DNA from: JBOGDS01 sp050743075
GTDB taxonomy: Bacteria > Actinomycetota > Actinomycetes > Jiangellales > Jiangellaceae
Assembly (NCBI GenBank): GCA_050743075.1
Contig: JBOGDS010000024.1
Location: 1 to 50,004, forward strand
Reading direction: 5' to 3'
Length of the DNA stretch: 50,004 nucleotides
Shown piece after piece: positions 17,481-25,047 of this stretch (position 1 is its first letter; each line of letters starts with the position of its first letter). A program made the translations under genes and the position numbers. The notes beneath the pieces were generated by a model, which had not been told where the DNA came from, made no database searches, and worked only from the letters and a program-made list of their open reading frames with translations.

Positions 17481-18322
17481 CCACCACCGAGCTCCGGCCC
17501 GCACCGGCCGCGGCACCTCGACGGGATCCCCTGGACCGGGTCCGCTGGGCGGCGGCAGACGCGTGGACGATGACCCGGCGCAACATGGCGCACATCGTGC
17601 GCGACCCTGGCGAGATCATCATCGGCTTCTTCCTGCCGGTCATGTTCGTGCTCGTGTTCGGCTACGTCTTCGGCAGCGGCATGGCCGCGCCGGGCGGCGA
17701 CTACCGCGAGTTCCTGGTGCCCGGCATCTTCGTGATGACCATGCTCTACGGCATCGGCGCGACCGCGACCGGCGTGGCGACCGACATGGGACGCGGCGTC
17801 ATCGACAGGTTCCGCTCCATGCCGGTGGCCCGGTCGGCGCTGGTGGCCGGGCGCAGCGCGGCCGACCTGATGCGCGCGGTCCTGGAGGTCGTGATCCTCG
17901 TCGTCTGCGGGCTGCTGGTGGGCTGGCAGTGGCACAACGGCGTGGGCGACGCGTTGCTCGCCCTCGCGCTGCTCCTGCTGCTGCGCTTCGCCATGACGTG
18001 GATGGGGATCTACCTGGGCCTCAGCGTGCCGAACCCGGACATGGTCGCCATCGTGGTGTTCCCCCTGGCGTTCCCGCTCACCGCGGTGTCCAACATCTTC
18101 GTACCGCCGCAGGCGATGCCGGGCTGGCTCGGCGCGATCGCGGAGTGGAACCCGTTGTCGGCCACAGTCGCCGCAGTCCGGGAGCTGTTCGGCAACCCGG
18201 GGCTCGGCGGTGACTCGTGGGTGGCGCAGAACTCGCTGACGATGGCGATCGTGTGGCCGGTCGTGCTGACTGCGATCTTCGCTCCCCTGGCCGTGCGCCG
18301 CTACCGGCGGCTCAGCCGCTGA
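17477..18322 (+). CDS. ABC-2 type exporter permease, DrrB-like
   Basis: 281 aa. About six membrane helices typical of ABC-2 permeases: GFFLPVMFVLVFGYVFGSGM, PGIFVMTMLYGIGATATGVA, VVILVVCGLLVGW, LALALLLLLRFAMTWMGIYL, AFPLTAVSNIFVPPQAMPGW and a C-terminal AIVWPVVLTAIFAPLAV. The RFRSMPVARSALVAGRSAAD loop is the conserved DrrB element between helices 2 and 3. Start ATG 17477 overlaps the ATPase stop. Forms the exporter with it. Confidence 0.93.
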   Translation: MTTTELRPAPAAAPRRDPLDRVRWAAADAWTMTRRNMAHIVRDPGEIIIGFFLPVMFVLVFGYVFGSGMAAPGGDYREFLVPGIFVMTMLYGIGATATGVATDMGRGVIDRFRSMPVARSALVAGRSAADLMRAVLEVVILVVCGLLVGWQWHNGVGDALLALALLLLLRFAMTWMGIYLGLSVPNPDMVAIVVFPLAFPLTAVSNIFVPPQAMPGWLGAIAEWNPLSATVAAVRELFGNPGLGGDSWVAQNSLTMAIVWPVVLTAIFAPLAVRRYRRLSR

Positions 18323-18435
18323 GGCGGTGTGCGAGATGCCACGACCGCGTCGCGTGGACAAACGGGGGGCCGGGGACGCATCATTAGCAGTCAGGACCGT
18401 CGAGTGCTAACGGCCCGCCTTGAGGAGCGAGAACC

Positions 18436-18795
18436 GTGCCCACCTACCAGTACGCCTGCACCGACTGCGGCGACCAGCTCGAGGTCGTGCAGAAGTTCAC
18501 CGACGACGCGCTGACGACGTGCCCGACGTGCGACGGCCGGCTGCGCAAGGTGTACTCGGCCATCGGCGTGGTCTTCAAGGGCTCGGGCTTCTACCGGACC
18601 GACAGCCGTGCGGCCGTGGCCTCGAACGGGTCGGGCAACGGCGACGGGTCCAGCAAGGCCGACAGCTCCAGCGAACGCGAGGGTTCGTCGAGCACGTCCG
18701 GATCGGACGCGTCGACCAAGGGCTCGGGGAACGGATCCAGCCGGACGAAGGAACCAGCCGCCAAGAAGGAGCCGGCCGGCACCTCGGCCAGCTGA
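18436..18795 (+). CDS. FmdB-family zinc-ribbon protein
   Basis: 119 aa from GTG 18436 with GAGGAG at 18422-18427. The N-terminal ribbon PTYQYACTDCGDQLEVVQKF plus TTCPTCDGRLRKVYSAIGVV has four Cys (CxxC x22 CxxC) and ends in VFKGSGFYRTDSR, exactly as FmdB regulators. The remaining ~55 residues are a low-complexity Ser/Gly/Lys tail. Function unknown despite the historical link to formamidase regulation. Its stop codon is the first base triplet of a long hairpin. The fmdB-SAF-mscL order is common in actinobacteria close to the cyclo-ligase gene; here ~7.7 kb of accessory genes separates them. Confidence 0.9.
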   Translation: MPTYQYACTDCGDQLEVVQKFTDDALTTCPTCDGRLRKVYSAIGVVFKGSGFYRTDSRAAVASNGSGNGDGSSKADSSSEREGSSSTSGSDASTKGSGNGSSRTKEPAAKKEPAGTSAS

Positions 18796-18844
18796 TCGAC
18801 GGACTGTTGGTGGGGCTCTGACCCCGCCAACAGTCCGTCGATCA
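18793..18844. terminator. Long hairpin at fmdB stop, probable bidirectional terminator
   Basis: Arms 18793-18815 and 18822-18844 (TGATCGACGGACTGTTGG then TGGGG; loop CTCTGA; CCCC then GCCAACAGTCCGTCGATCA) form a 23-bp stem with a single U-G wobble. The left arm starts with the TGA stop codon of fmdB. There is no T-run, as usual for terminators in this GC range. Confidence 0.7.
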
Positions 18845-18960
18845 TGACCTGGCGACCGTGCGGGACCGTTGTCCACAAGACGGTATCCGCCGACCGGGTG
18901 ACGAGCTGACGCTGTGGATGACGGCCTGGCAGGTCCGCTGCCGTGCCAGCCTGGGCCGTC

Positions 18961-19596
18961 ATGAAGGACCGCCGCCTCGGAGCCTTGAGGCACGTCACGC
19001 GGGCGGTCGGCTGGCACCGCCGGCTGCTGGCCGCCGGGCTGGCGGCGGGCGCCGTCGCGCTCGTTCTGCAGGCGGCCGAGCCGTCACCTCAGCACACCGT
19101 TCCGGTGCTGGCCGCGGCGCGTGACCTGTCCGGCGGGGCGATCGTCGTCGATGCGGACATGCGGACCGTCGACGTTCCACCCGACCTGGTTCCCTCCGGT
19201 GCGTTCGGTTCCGCTGATGCGGCCGTCGGACGGGTGCTCGCCGGGCCGGTCCGCTCCGGCGAGCCGCTGACCGACCTGCGGTTCGTCGGTCCCGGGCTCC
19301 TTGCCGGCTGGGGCGACGACCTGCTGGCCACGCCGGTGCGCATCGCCGATCCCGGCGTGGCGGGGCTGGTCCGGCCGGGCGACCGGATCGACCTCCTGGC
19401 CGCTCCCGCGTCCGGCGCCGGCGCCGTGGTGACCGTCGCGTCGCGGGTCCCGGTTCTGGCCGTGCCGGCGCAGACCGACCAAGGCGCGCTGGCCGAAGGT
19501 GCCCTGCTCGTGGTCGGAGCAACGGAACGGCAGGCCGCCTCGCTCGCGCAGGCGGCCGTGACGTCTCGGCTGTCCGTCGCGCTGCGCGCTCCGTGA
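18961..19596 (+). CDS. SAF-domain protein (CpaB/RcpC-like)
   Basis: 211 aa from ATG 18961 (a GTG at 18943 is an alternative; neither has a clear ribosome binding site). One N-terminal membrane helix (LLAAGLAAGAVALVLQAA) is followed by the SAF domain: TVPVLAAARDLSGGAIVVDA, DMRTVDVPPDLVPSGAF and GRVLAGPVRSGEPLTDLRFV. The C-terminal part (GLVRPGDRIDLLAAP, VASRVPVLAVP, ALLVVGATERQAASLAQAAV) matches CpaB/RcpC proteins of Flp-pilus systems. No pilus genes are nearby, and stand-alone copies next to mscL are frequent in actinobacteria. Anchored, extracytoplasmic; role unknown. Confidence 0.85.
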   Translation: MKDRRLGALRHVTRAVGWHRRLLAAGLAAGAVALVLQAAEPSPQHTVPVLAAARDLSGGAIVVDADMRTVDVPPDLVPSGAFGSADAAVGRVLAGPVRSGEPLTDLRFVGPGLLAGWGDDLLATPVRIADPGVAGLVRPGDRIDLLAAPASGAGAVVTVASRVPVLAVPAQTDQGALAEGALLVVGATERQAASLAQAAVTSRLSVALRAP

Positions 19597-19663
19597 CCCG
19601 GCGGGCCGTACGACGCTACGGTGATCGGCGACCTGAACCATGATCCGTCGTGAGGAGCCGGCC

Positions 19664-20059
19664 ATGCTCAAGGGCTTCAGAGAGTTCATCCTGCGCGGCA
19701 ACGTCATCGACCTGGCGGTTGCCTTCGTCATCGGCGCGGCCTTCACGGTCGTCGTGAACGCGCTCGTCGATCACTTCATCACGCCATTGATCGCCGCCAT
19801 CTTCGGCCAGCCCAACCTCGACAGCGTCTGGAACTTCACGATCAACAACGCCGACTTCTCGATCGGTACCATCCTGACCGCGGTCCTCAACTTTCTGCTG
19901 GTGGCGGCGGCCGTCTACTTCGTCCTCATCGCACCGATGAACAAGTTCAGGGAGATGCGGGCGGAAGGGATCGAGGAGGAGCCGGAGGCGCCGGCGGAAG
20001 ACGTGCTGTTGCTCCAGGAGATCCGCGACCTGCTGCGCGACCGCCAGGGCCAGATCTGA
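19664..20059 (+). CDS. mscL: Large-conductance mechanosensitive channel MscL
   Basis: 131 aa from ATG 19664 with GAGGAG at 19652-19656; an in-frame ATG at 19640 lacks this spacing. The N-terminus LKGFREFILRGNVIDLAVAF and TM1 VIGAAFTVVVNALVDHFITP are the MscL signature. TM2 is ILTAVLNFLLVAAAVYFVLI, and the cytoplasmic helix ends LLLQEIRDLLRDR. It opens under membrane tension to release solutes on osmotic downshock. Complete. Confidence 0.97.
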   Translation: MLKGFREFILRGNVIDLAVAFVIGAAFTVVVNALVDHFITPLIAAIFGQPNLDSVWNFTINNADFSIGTILTAVLNFLLVAAAVYFVLIAPMNKFREMRAEGIEEEPEAPAEDVLLLQEIRDLLRDRQGQI

Positions 20060-20166
20060 GCCCGTCCCCTCGATAGCGCGACGCCGATCCCGCCGCGCGC
20101 CACACCTGTGCCGCGACCCGCCGGCGTGTCGTGACCAGCTCTGAACATTCGGCGAGGTGGGGCGGC

Positions 20167-20304
20167 TCACGAGTCCCAGTGGGGCGGGCGCTCCTCGGCC
20201 AGCCGGTCGTCGTCCGACTCGTCGGGCTCGCCCCAGCCGGCGGCGCTCTCGTCCGTGGTGGTGTCCGGCAGGACGTCGAAGTCGTCGTCCCAGTCGGTGG
20301 TCAT
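20167..20304 (-). CDS. 45-aa acidic small protein coupled to CBS gene
   Basis: ATG 20304 to TGA 20167 encodes MTTDWDDDFDVLPDTTTDES, then AAGWGEPDESDDDRLAEERP and PHWDS. The composition is strongly acidic, and the pattern (D.LP.T..DE..GWGE ... RL...RPPHW) recurs as a small conserved hypothetical protein in actinobacterial genomes to my knowledge. Its start overlaps the CBS gene stop by one base (TGATG), so it should be translated by re-initiation. No function known. Easily missed because of its size. Confidence 0.6.
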   Translation of the reverse strand: MTTDWDDDFDVLPDTTTDESAAGWGEPDESDDDRLAEERPPHWDS

Positions 20305-20771
20305 CAGTCCAGGTCGCCGTGCTCGACCCGAGCCAGCCGCTGCTCGCGCACCAGCCGGTCGGTGTCGATCTCCGGTGAGCGGCTGGCTCGGCGCAGCGCC
20401 GCGAAGACGCCGGTCACGTCACGCTGGCTGACGATGCCGACCAGCGTGCCGGCGTCGTCCACCACCGGCAGGTGCCGGATCCAGTGCTGAGCCATGATGC
20501 GGGCGGCGTCGCGGACCGGCGTGTCCGGCGTCGTCGTGACGACATCGCGGGTCATGACGTCGCCGACGACCACACTGTTCACGTCCTTGCCGACCGCAAC
20601 GGTGCGCAGCACGTCGCGCTCGGTGACGATGCCGGCGATCTCGCTGCCGTCCAGGATGACCAGCGAGCCGGTCTGCTGGCGCCACATCAGGTCGGCGGCG
20701 CTGGTGAGGCTGCCCGTGGTCGAGTCGGTGACGGTCGCGCTGGTCATGATCTCTGCGACACGCACGTGCAT
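20304..20771 (-). CDS. CBS-domain pair protein
   Basis: 155 aa from ATG 20771, with GAGGGAG just upstream. Two CBS motifs: MHVRVAEIMTSATVTDSTTG...VILDGSEIAGIVTERDVLRT and VVGDVMTRDVVTTTPDTPVR...LPVVDDAGTLVGIVSQRDVT. CBS pairs bind adenosine nucleotides and typically act as energy or nucleotide sensors. The short C-terminal tail (RASRSPEIDTDRLVREQRLA) is unremarkable. Likely cotranscribed with the 45-aa protein; the divergent-looking gap to the helicase gene stop is only 43 bp, so it may also be read from that gene's transcript. Confidence 0.9.
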   Translation of the reverse strand: MHVRVAEIMTSATVTDSTTGSLTSAADLMWRQQTGSLVILDGSEIAGIVTERDVLRTVAVGKDVNSVVVGDVMTRDVVTTTPDTPVRDAARIMAQHWIRHLPVVDDAGTLVGIVSQRDVTGVFAALRRASRSPEIDTDRLVREQRLARVEHGDLD

Positions 20772-20814
20772 CCGCTCCCTCGTATGGTCCGGCGACCACA
20801 GAAGGGTAGCCCGG

Positions 20815-23800
20815 TCACAACGGTGGTGCGCCCGCCCTCGCCACCCGGACCGCGTGCCGCAACGCGTCGTCGGCCCGCCGCCCACGCTCGGCCAGGCCGA
20901 GCTCGTCCGCGACGGCGGCGACGGCGGCCACCTCGCTTCGGTGCTCGCCGTCTGCGTCGACCCAGCGCGCCAGGGCCGCGAGCTCACGCCTGGTGTATGT
21001 GCCGATCGGCCGCCCTCGCGCGACCGACGGCCGGCTGCCCCGGTCAGCCGGAAGGTCGGCGTCGTCGGGAATGCCGACGACGCCGGCCGGACCGCCGTCC
21101 TCCGGGTGCTCGCCGTCGTCGGGCAGGCCGACGAGGCCATCCGCGTCCGCGGCAGCCTCGGCCCAGTCGTACGCGTCCGCGGCCGTGACGGCTGCGTCAT
21201 AGGCCGCCAGCAATCGTTCGGCCGCACCCTCCGGGTCGGCCGCCCAGGCCGGCGACCAGACGCGATGCACGGTCCAACCCAGCCGGGCCAGGTGCTCCGG
21301 TCGCAGCCGATCGCGCACCTGAACCGTCGCCTGCGTCGCGTACGCCGGACCGTCGGTCTCCACGGCGAGCACCAGCCGGTCGCTGCGGGCCGGGTGGCGC
21401 GCAGCGACGGCGATCCGGCCCGGTCCGTTGCCGTGGCCTACCACGACATCGATGCCGGCGGCGCGCAGCCGCTCGGCCACCACCGCCTCGAGCGGGTCCG
21501 CCGCCGCGTCGCCGATCGCGAGGGACCCCGATGCCGCGACGAAGGCCAGGAAGTCACGCAGTGCCTGGCCCCCCGGCGTCGTCAGCCGGCGGGGGCTCAG
21601 GTCGTCGGCCGCGAAACACGAGACGACGGTGATCCGCTCGCGCGCACTCGAGGCCGCGGCGATCAACCGGCGCTCGCCGCCCGGACGGTCGAGCACGCCG
21701 AAGCGATAGAGCACCCGCCCGTCGACCGAACGGCCATATCCGATGCTGAGGAGGACCGCATCACGCACATCGCCGGCCGCGCGCTCGGCATCCTTGACGT
21801 AGAACGGCTCCTCCCGGTCATCCCGCAAGAACGCAGCGACGTCAGGGGCGCGGACGAGCGCATGGCGCAAGGCGTCGTCGATCCGGCGGGCGTGGCGGCT
21901 GCCGAGGGTGACCACGCCCAGGCTCTCGTACGGCCGGGTCCGCCCGTGTTCCAGGATCAGCTCGACGACGCGACTCACCTCGGCAACGGCGCTGTCGACC
22001 GGCTCGTCGCCCTCGGCCGTCGTCTCCACCAGTTCGTGCCGTAGCCGCGACGGGCCGCGGACGCCGGGGACGGCCGTCAGCCGGCCCCGGTACTCCGTCC
22101 GGCCCGGCAACGCAACCAGCCGGTCGTCACGCGCCCGGTAGTGCGTCGTCAGCGAGACCGACGGCAACCCGCGCAGGGCGTCGAGAATCGAGGGCGGCGG
22201 CTCGGTCAGCGGACTGCTGCCGTCGTCGGGATCGACGTCGGGCTCGGCCACGGTGCTGAACGCCGTCCCGACGACCTGCCGGTCGTCGCCGACCAGGACG
22301 ACCCGGGAGCCCCTGGCGATGGCCGGGACGGCCTGCGCGACGGCGAGCCGCCCGGCGTCCTCGACGACGACCACGTCGAACAACCGCCGCGCCGGAAGTG
22401 CTCCCGCAACGGTCAGGGGCGACATCACCCAGCACGGGACGGCGGCCAGGGCGACGTCCGGGGCGGCGACCAGCAGTTCCCTCGGCGTGCGTGGTGCAGC
22501 GGACTCGACGACGACGGCCTGCCCCTCGTGCTCCTCGGCGACCTCCTGGAACCGCGCTGCGCGTGCGGCCCGGACCCGGGCCGCCGCCTCGCGCTGCGCC
22601 TCGGCGTCCGCCTGCCGGAAGACGTCGATCCGCCGCTCGTGCTCTTCGGTGTCGAAGTCGCGGAGCACCGGGTCCTCGGCCAGCCAGGCGTCGAGCAGCG
22701 AGGCGTTGCGTACGTGGTCGAACGCCGCCACCACCGTCGTGGCGTCGGCACCACGTTCGCGCAGGACGGCCAGCAGATCGTCCAGGCCGGCTGCCGAGAG
22801 CTCGGCCTCGAGCCCGGTGAGCCGTGGAATCGCCGCCAGCCGGGCCTCGGCGGCCGCCAGCGCGGTCAGCCGCTGCGCAACCTTGGCGTAGGGAAGCCCG
22901 GGCAGATCCGATGTGCGCGGGTTGGCGGCACCGAGCACGTTGAACGCCGCCCGGACCACGTCGACGGCCCGCGTCGCGGCCGGCAGGTGCGCGCCGACCT
23001 GTGGCGGGCGGGCATCGCGGGCCCGAACCCTCCAGGCTGCGAGCTGGTCGCGCGCTGAGACCAGCAGCACGTGCAGATGCGAGCGGTCGGGCTTCGTGGC
23101 TGTATCGACCACGAGGTCGCGCGCTTGGCGGCGCAGGCGCCGGCGCCCGAACAGGCCGAGCTGCCTGCCATGGTCGGTGCGCCTGCGCCGGTCAGCGGTC
23201 GCTGCCACCAGATCGTCCAGCGGCGCGTCCCAGACCTCGGGCGCGAACTGGGCACGGGTCGCAGCGACGCCTTTGAGCAGGTCGACGGTCTCGAAGCACT
23301 CCGCCGGCGTCTGCGGAGCTACGAGCCCGGCCTCGACCGCAGCGCGGGTGGCGGCGTCGCGCAGGGCGGGCAGATCCTTCTCCCACAGCCGCATCACCGT
23401 CGCCGCCAGGACGTCGGCCTCCTGGACCGTCGACACGGTCGCCCCGTGCCAGGGCGAGTCCTCCTGAGCTGGCGACAAGCCTTCGAAGTCGGTGTACTGC
23501 CGCAGCCGGTCGCTGAGGGCGGAGATCGTCTCCGGGTCCATCCGTCGCAGCGCGTCGGCCGAGATGCGCGCTGGCGAACGCGCCCGCTTCGGCGCGGCGA
23601 CGAGCGCGACCATGGCGTCGTACGCGCTCGTCCCCCACGGCTGGCGCGGACGATGGAGGGCCTCGACGTAGGCCTCGAGCGGCTCGGCAGCGCCGCGCCG
23701 GTCGAGGGGCGGTGCCTCGCGCGGCTCGGCCGCAACCCGGCGTGCGGTGTCCGCAACGTGCTGTACCGCTGCGGCGGTCGACGTACGGCCGTGGGAGAGG

Positions 23801-24834
23801 TCGAGGACCAGGTCGTCGAGACCGACGGACCGAAGCCGCGCGACGAGGTCGACCAGGATGGACTGCTTCTGCCCGACGACGAGCACCTGCTGACCACGCG
23901 CGGTCAGTTCAGCCACGACGTTGGCCGTCGTCTGAGTCCGGCCGGTGCCCGGCGGTGCGTCGACGCGCAGGTGTCCGCCGGCGACCGCGGCCGCGACCAC
24001 CGCCCGCTGGGCCGTGTCTGCATCCAGGACGGGATCCGGCAGTGGCCCGGGCCTCGAGGCCGGCGCCGCCCCCAGGTCGACGGGGTCACCGGCGAGGGCG
24101 GCGACGACGTCATGAGCTTCCAGCTCCGGCCCGAACGCCGCCAGGTCCCGCGCCAACGTCAGCGGCTCCTTGGCGAAGGTGCCGAGCACGGCCCGGTGGG
24201 CGATCGAGAATCCGTCGACGACGTGGGCCGGCGCGAACTCCCGCATCCGTTCGACGACGACGGGATAGCGCAGGGCGCCGGCCGGGTCGCGCAGGTCGTC
24301 GGGCTCGAACCGCAGCCCGACCTGAGCGTCCAGCGCCTGCAGGAGGACCGGGTTGACCTCCGGTTCCTCCGCCATCCTGATCAGGAAGTCGGTCTCGGCG
24401 GGGTCGCGTGCCGTGACGGTGGCCGGTCGCAGCAGGACCGGCGCTGTGGGCCGGTGGGCGGCGAACGGATCGGCCCAGGTGGCGATGCCGACGGCCAGGA
24501 CGCACGCGGACAGGCCGTGCTCGTCGGCCAGCTCGCGCGCCTTGTCGCGGATGGCGTGGACGGACCGCAGCGCCGAACTGCGCAACGGCTCGTGCGGGAA
24601 GAGGCGGGTAATCGCGACGGCCTCGCCGTCCAGGAGCTTCTTGCGCGCCTCGGGCTCGGCCGCGGCGAGGTCCAGGGTGCCGACCTTGAGGTCGCGGAAC
24701 TGCAGCAACGGGTCACGACCGCCGAGGGCGGCGAGCTCCGCGGTCCAGCCGGCGGCGGCCTCGGTGACCAGCTCCGCCCTGGTGAGCCGGGCCGACCCGG
24801 CAGCAGGGGACGTCGGGTCGTCCACGGCGGTCAC
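20815..24834 (-). CDS. Giant SF1 helicase-like protein with C-terminal MTES/Vsr-type nuclease fold, key residues altered
   Basis: 1339 aa from GTG 24834 (TAVDDPTSPAAGSARLTRAE); the frame is open 60 bases further but unconserved. The family is the DUF4011/AAA_11-AAA_12 type: N-terminal DPLLQFRDLKVGTLDLAAAE, Walker A region RVDAPPGTGRTQTTANVVAE near residue 296, motif II VVVVEDAGRLAVAQAVP near 823, motif III VVLVGDDRQVV, motif IV HYRARDDRLVALPGRTEYRG, motifs V-VI AVLLSIGYGRSVDGRVLYRF then GGERRLIAAASSARERITVV. The C-terminal nuclease-like domain has VLAVETDGPAYATQATVQVR and LARLGWTVHRVWSPAWAADP. Departures: the Walker A Lys is Arg (GTGRTQT), DE is ED, and the usual RIDLAV Asp of the nuclease reads RIAVAA. 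Relatives are implicated in phage defence, but a house-keeping or regulatory role is equally possible. Confidence 0.8.
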   Translation of the reverse strand: MTAVDDPTSPAAGSARLTRAELVTEAAAGWTAELAALGGRDPLLQFRDLKVGTLDLAAAEPEARKKLLDGEAVAITRLFPHEPLRSSALRSVHAIRDKARELADEHGLSACVLAVGIATWADPFAAHRPTAPVLLRPATVTARDPAETDFLIRMAEEPEVNPVLLQALDAQVGLRFEPDDLRDPAGALRYPVVVERMREFAPAHVVDGFSIAHRAVLGTFAKEPLTLARDLAAFGPELEAHDVVAALAGDPVDLGAAPASRPGPLPDPVLDADTAQRAVVAAAVAGGHLRVDAPPGTGRTQTTANVVAELTARGQQVLVVGQKQSILVDLVARLRSVGLDDLVLDLSHGRTSTAAAVQHVADTARRVAAEPREAPPLDRRGAAEPLEAYVEALHRPRQPWGTSAYDAMVALVAAPKRARSPARISADALRRMDPETISALSDRLRQYTDFEGLSPAQEDSPWHGATVSTVQEADVLAATVMRLWEKDLPALRDAATRAAVEAGLVAPQTPAECFETVDLLKGVAATRAQFAPEVWDAPLDDLVAATADRRRRTDHGRQLGLFGRRRLRRQARDLVVDTATKPDRSHLHVLLVSARDQLAAWRVRARDARPPQVGAHLPAATRAVDVVRAAFNVLGAANPRTSDLPGLPYAKVAQRLTALAAAEARLAAIPRLTGLEAELSAAGLDDLLAVLRERGADATTVVAAFDHVRNASLLDAWLAEDPVLRDFDTEEHERRIDVFRQADAEAQREAAARVRAARAARFQEVAEEHEGQAVVVESAAPRTPRELLVAAPDVALAAVPCWVMSPLTVAGALPARRLFDVVVVEDAGRLAVAQAVPAIARGSRVVLVGDDRQVVGTAFSTVAEPDVDPDDGSSPLTEPPPSILDALRGLPSVSLTTHYRARDDRLVALPGRTEYRGRLTAVPGVRGPSRLRHELVETTAEGDEPVDSAVAEVSRVVELILEHGRTRPYESLGVVTLGSRHARRIDDALRHALVRAPDVAAFLRDDREEPFYVKDAERAAGDVRDAVLLSIGYGRSVDGRVLYRFGVLDRPGGERRLIAAASSARERITVVSCFAADDLSPRRLTTPGGQALRDFLAFVAASGSLAIGDAAADPLEAVVAERLRAAGIDVVVGHGNGPGRIAVAARHPARSDRLVLAVETDGPAYATQATVQVRDRLRPEHLARLGWTVHRVWSPAWAADPEGAAERLLAAYDAAVTAADAYDWAEAAADADGLVGLPDDGEHPEDGGPAGVVGIPDDADLPADRGSRPSVARGRPIGTYTRRELAALARWVDADGEHRSEVAAVAAVADELGLAERGRRADDALRHAVRVARAGAPPL

Positions 24835-25047
24835 CGGCGGTCCACGTACTGCTGCCCCACCTGGACGAGGGTAGCCATCGCGACGGCGACGCACCCGCAG
24901 GCGTGGCCACAGACCACGGCGGCGAGCAGCCGAGAGGTTTCCCCTGTTCGAGTGACGGGCAGGAGCCGCTGATCAGGGACACGCGGCCGCTGGGAGGCAT
25001 GGCCGCGGGTCCGATGGCTGATCGTCGAGACGGAGGTGCACCCCCTC

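Noticed and set aside
16562..18361. 599-aa minus-strand open frame
   Set aside because: Antisense of the DrrAB-like genes, with no family motif.
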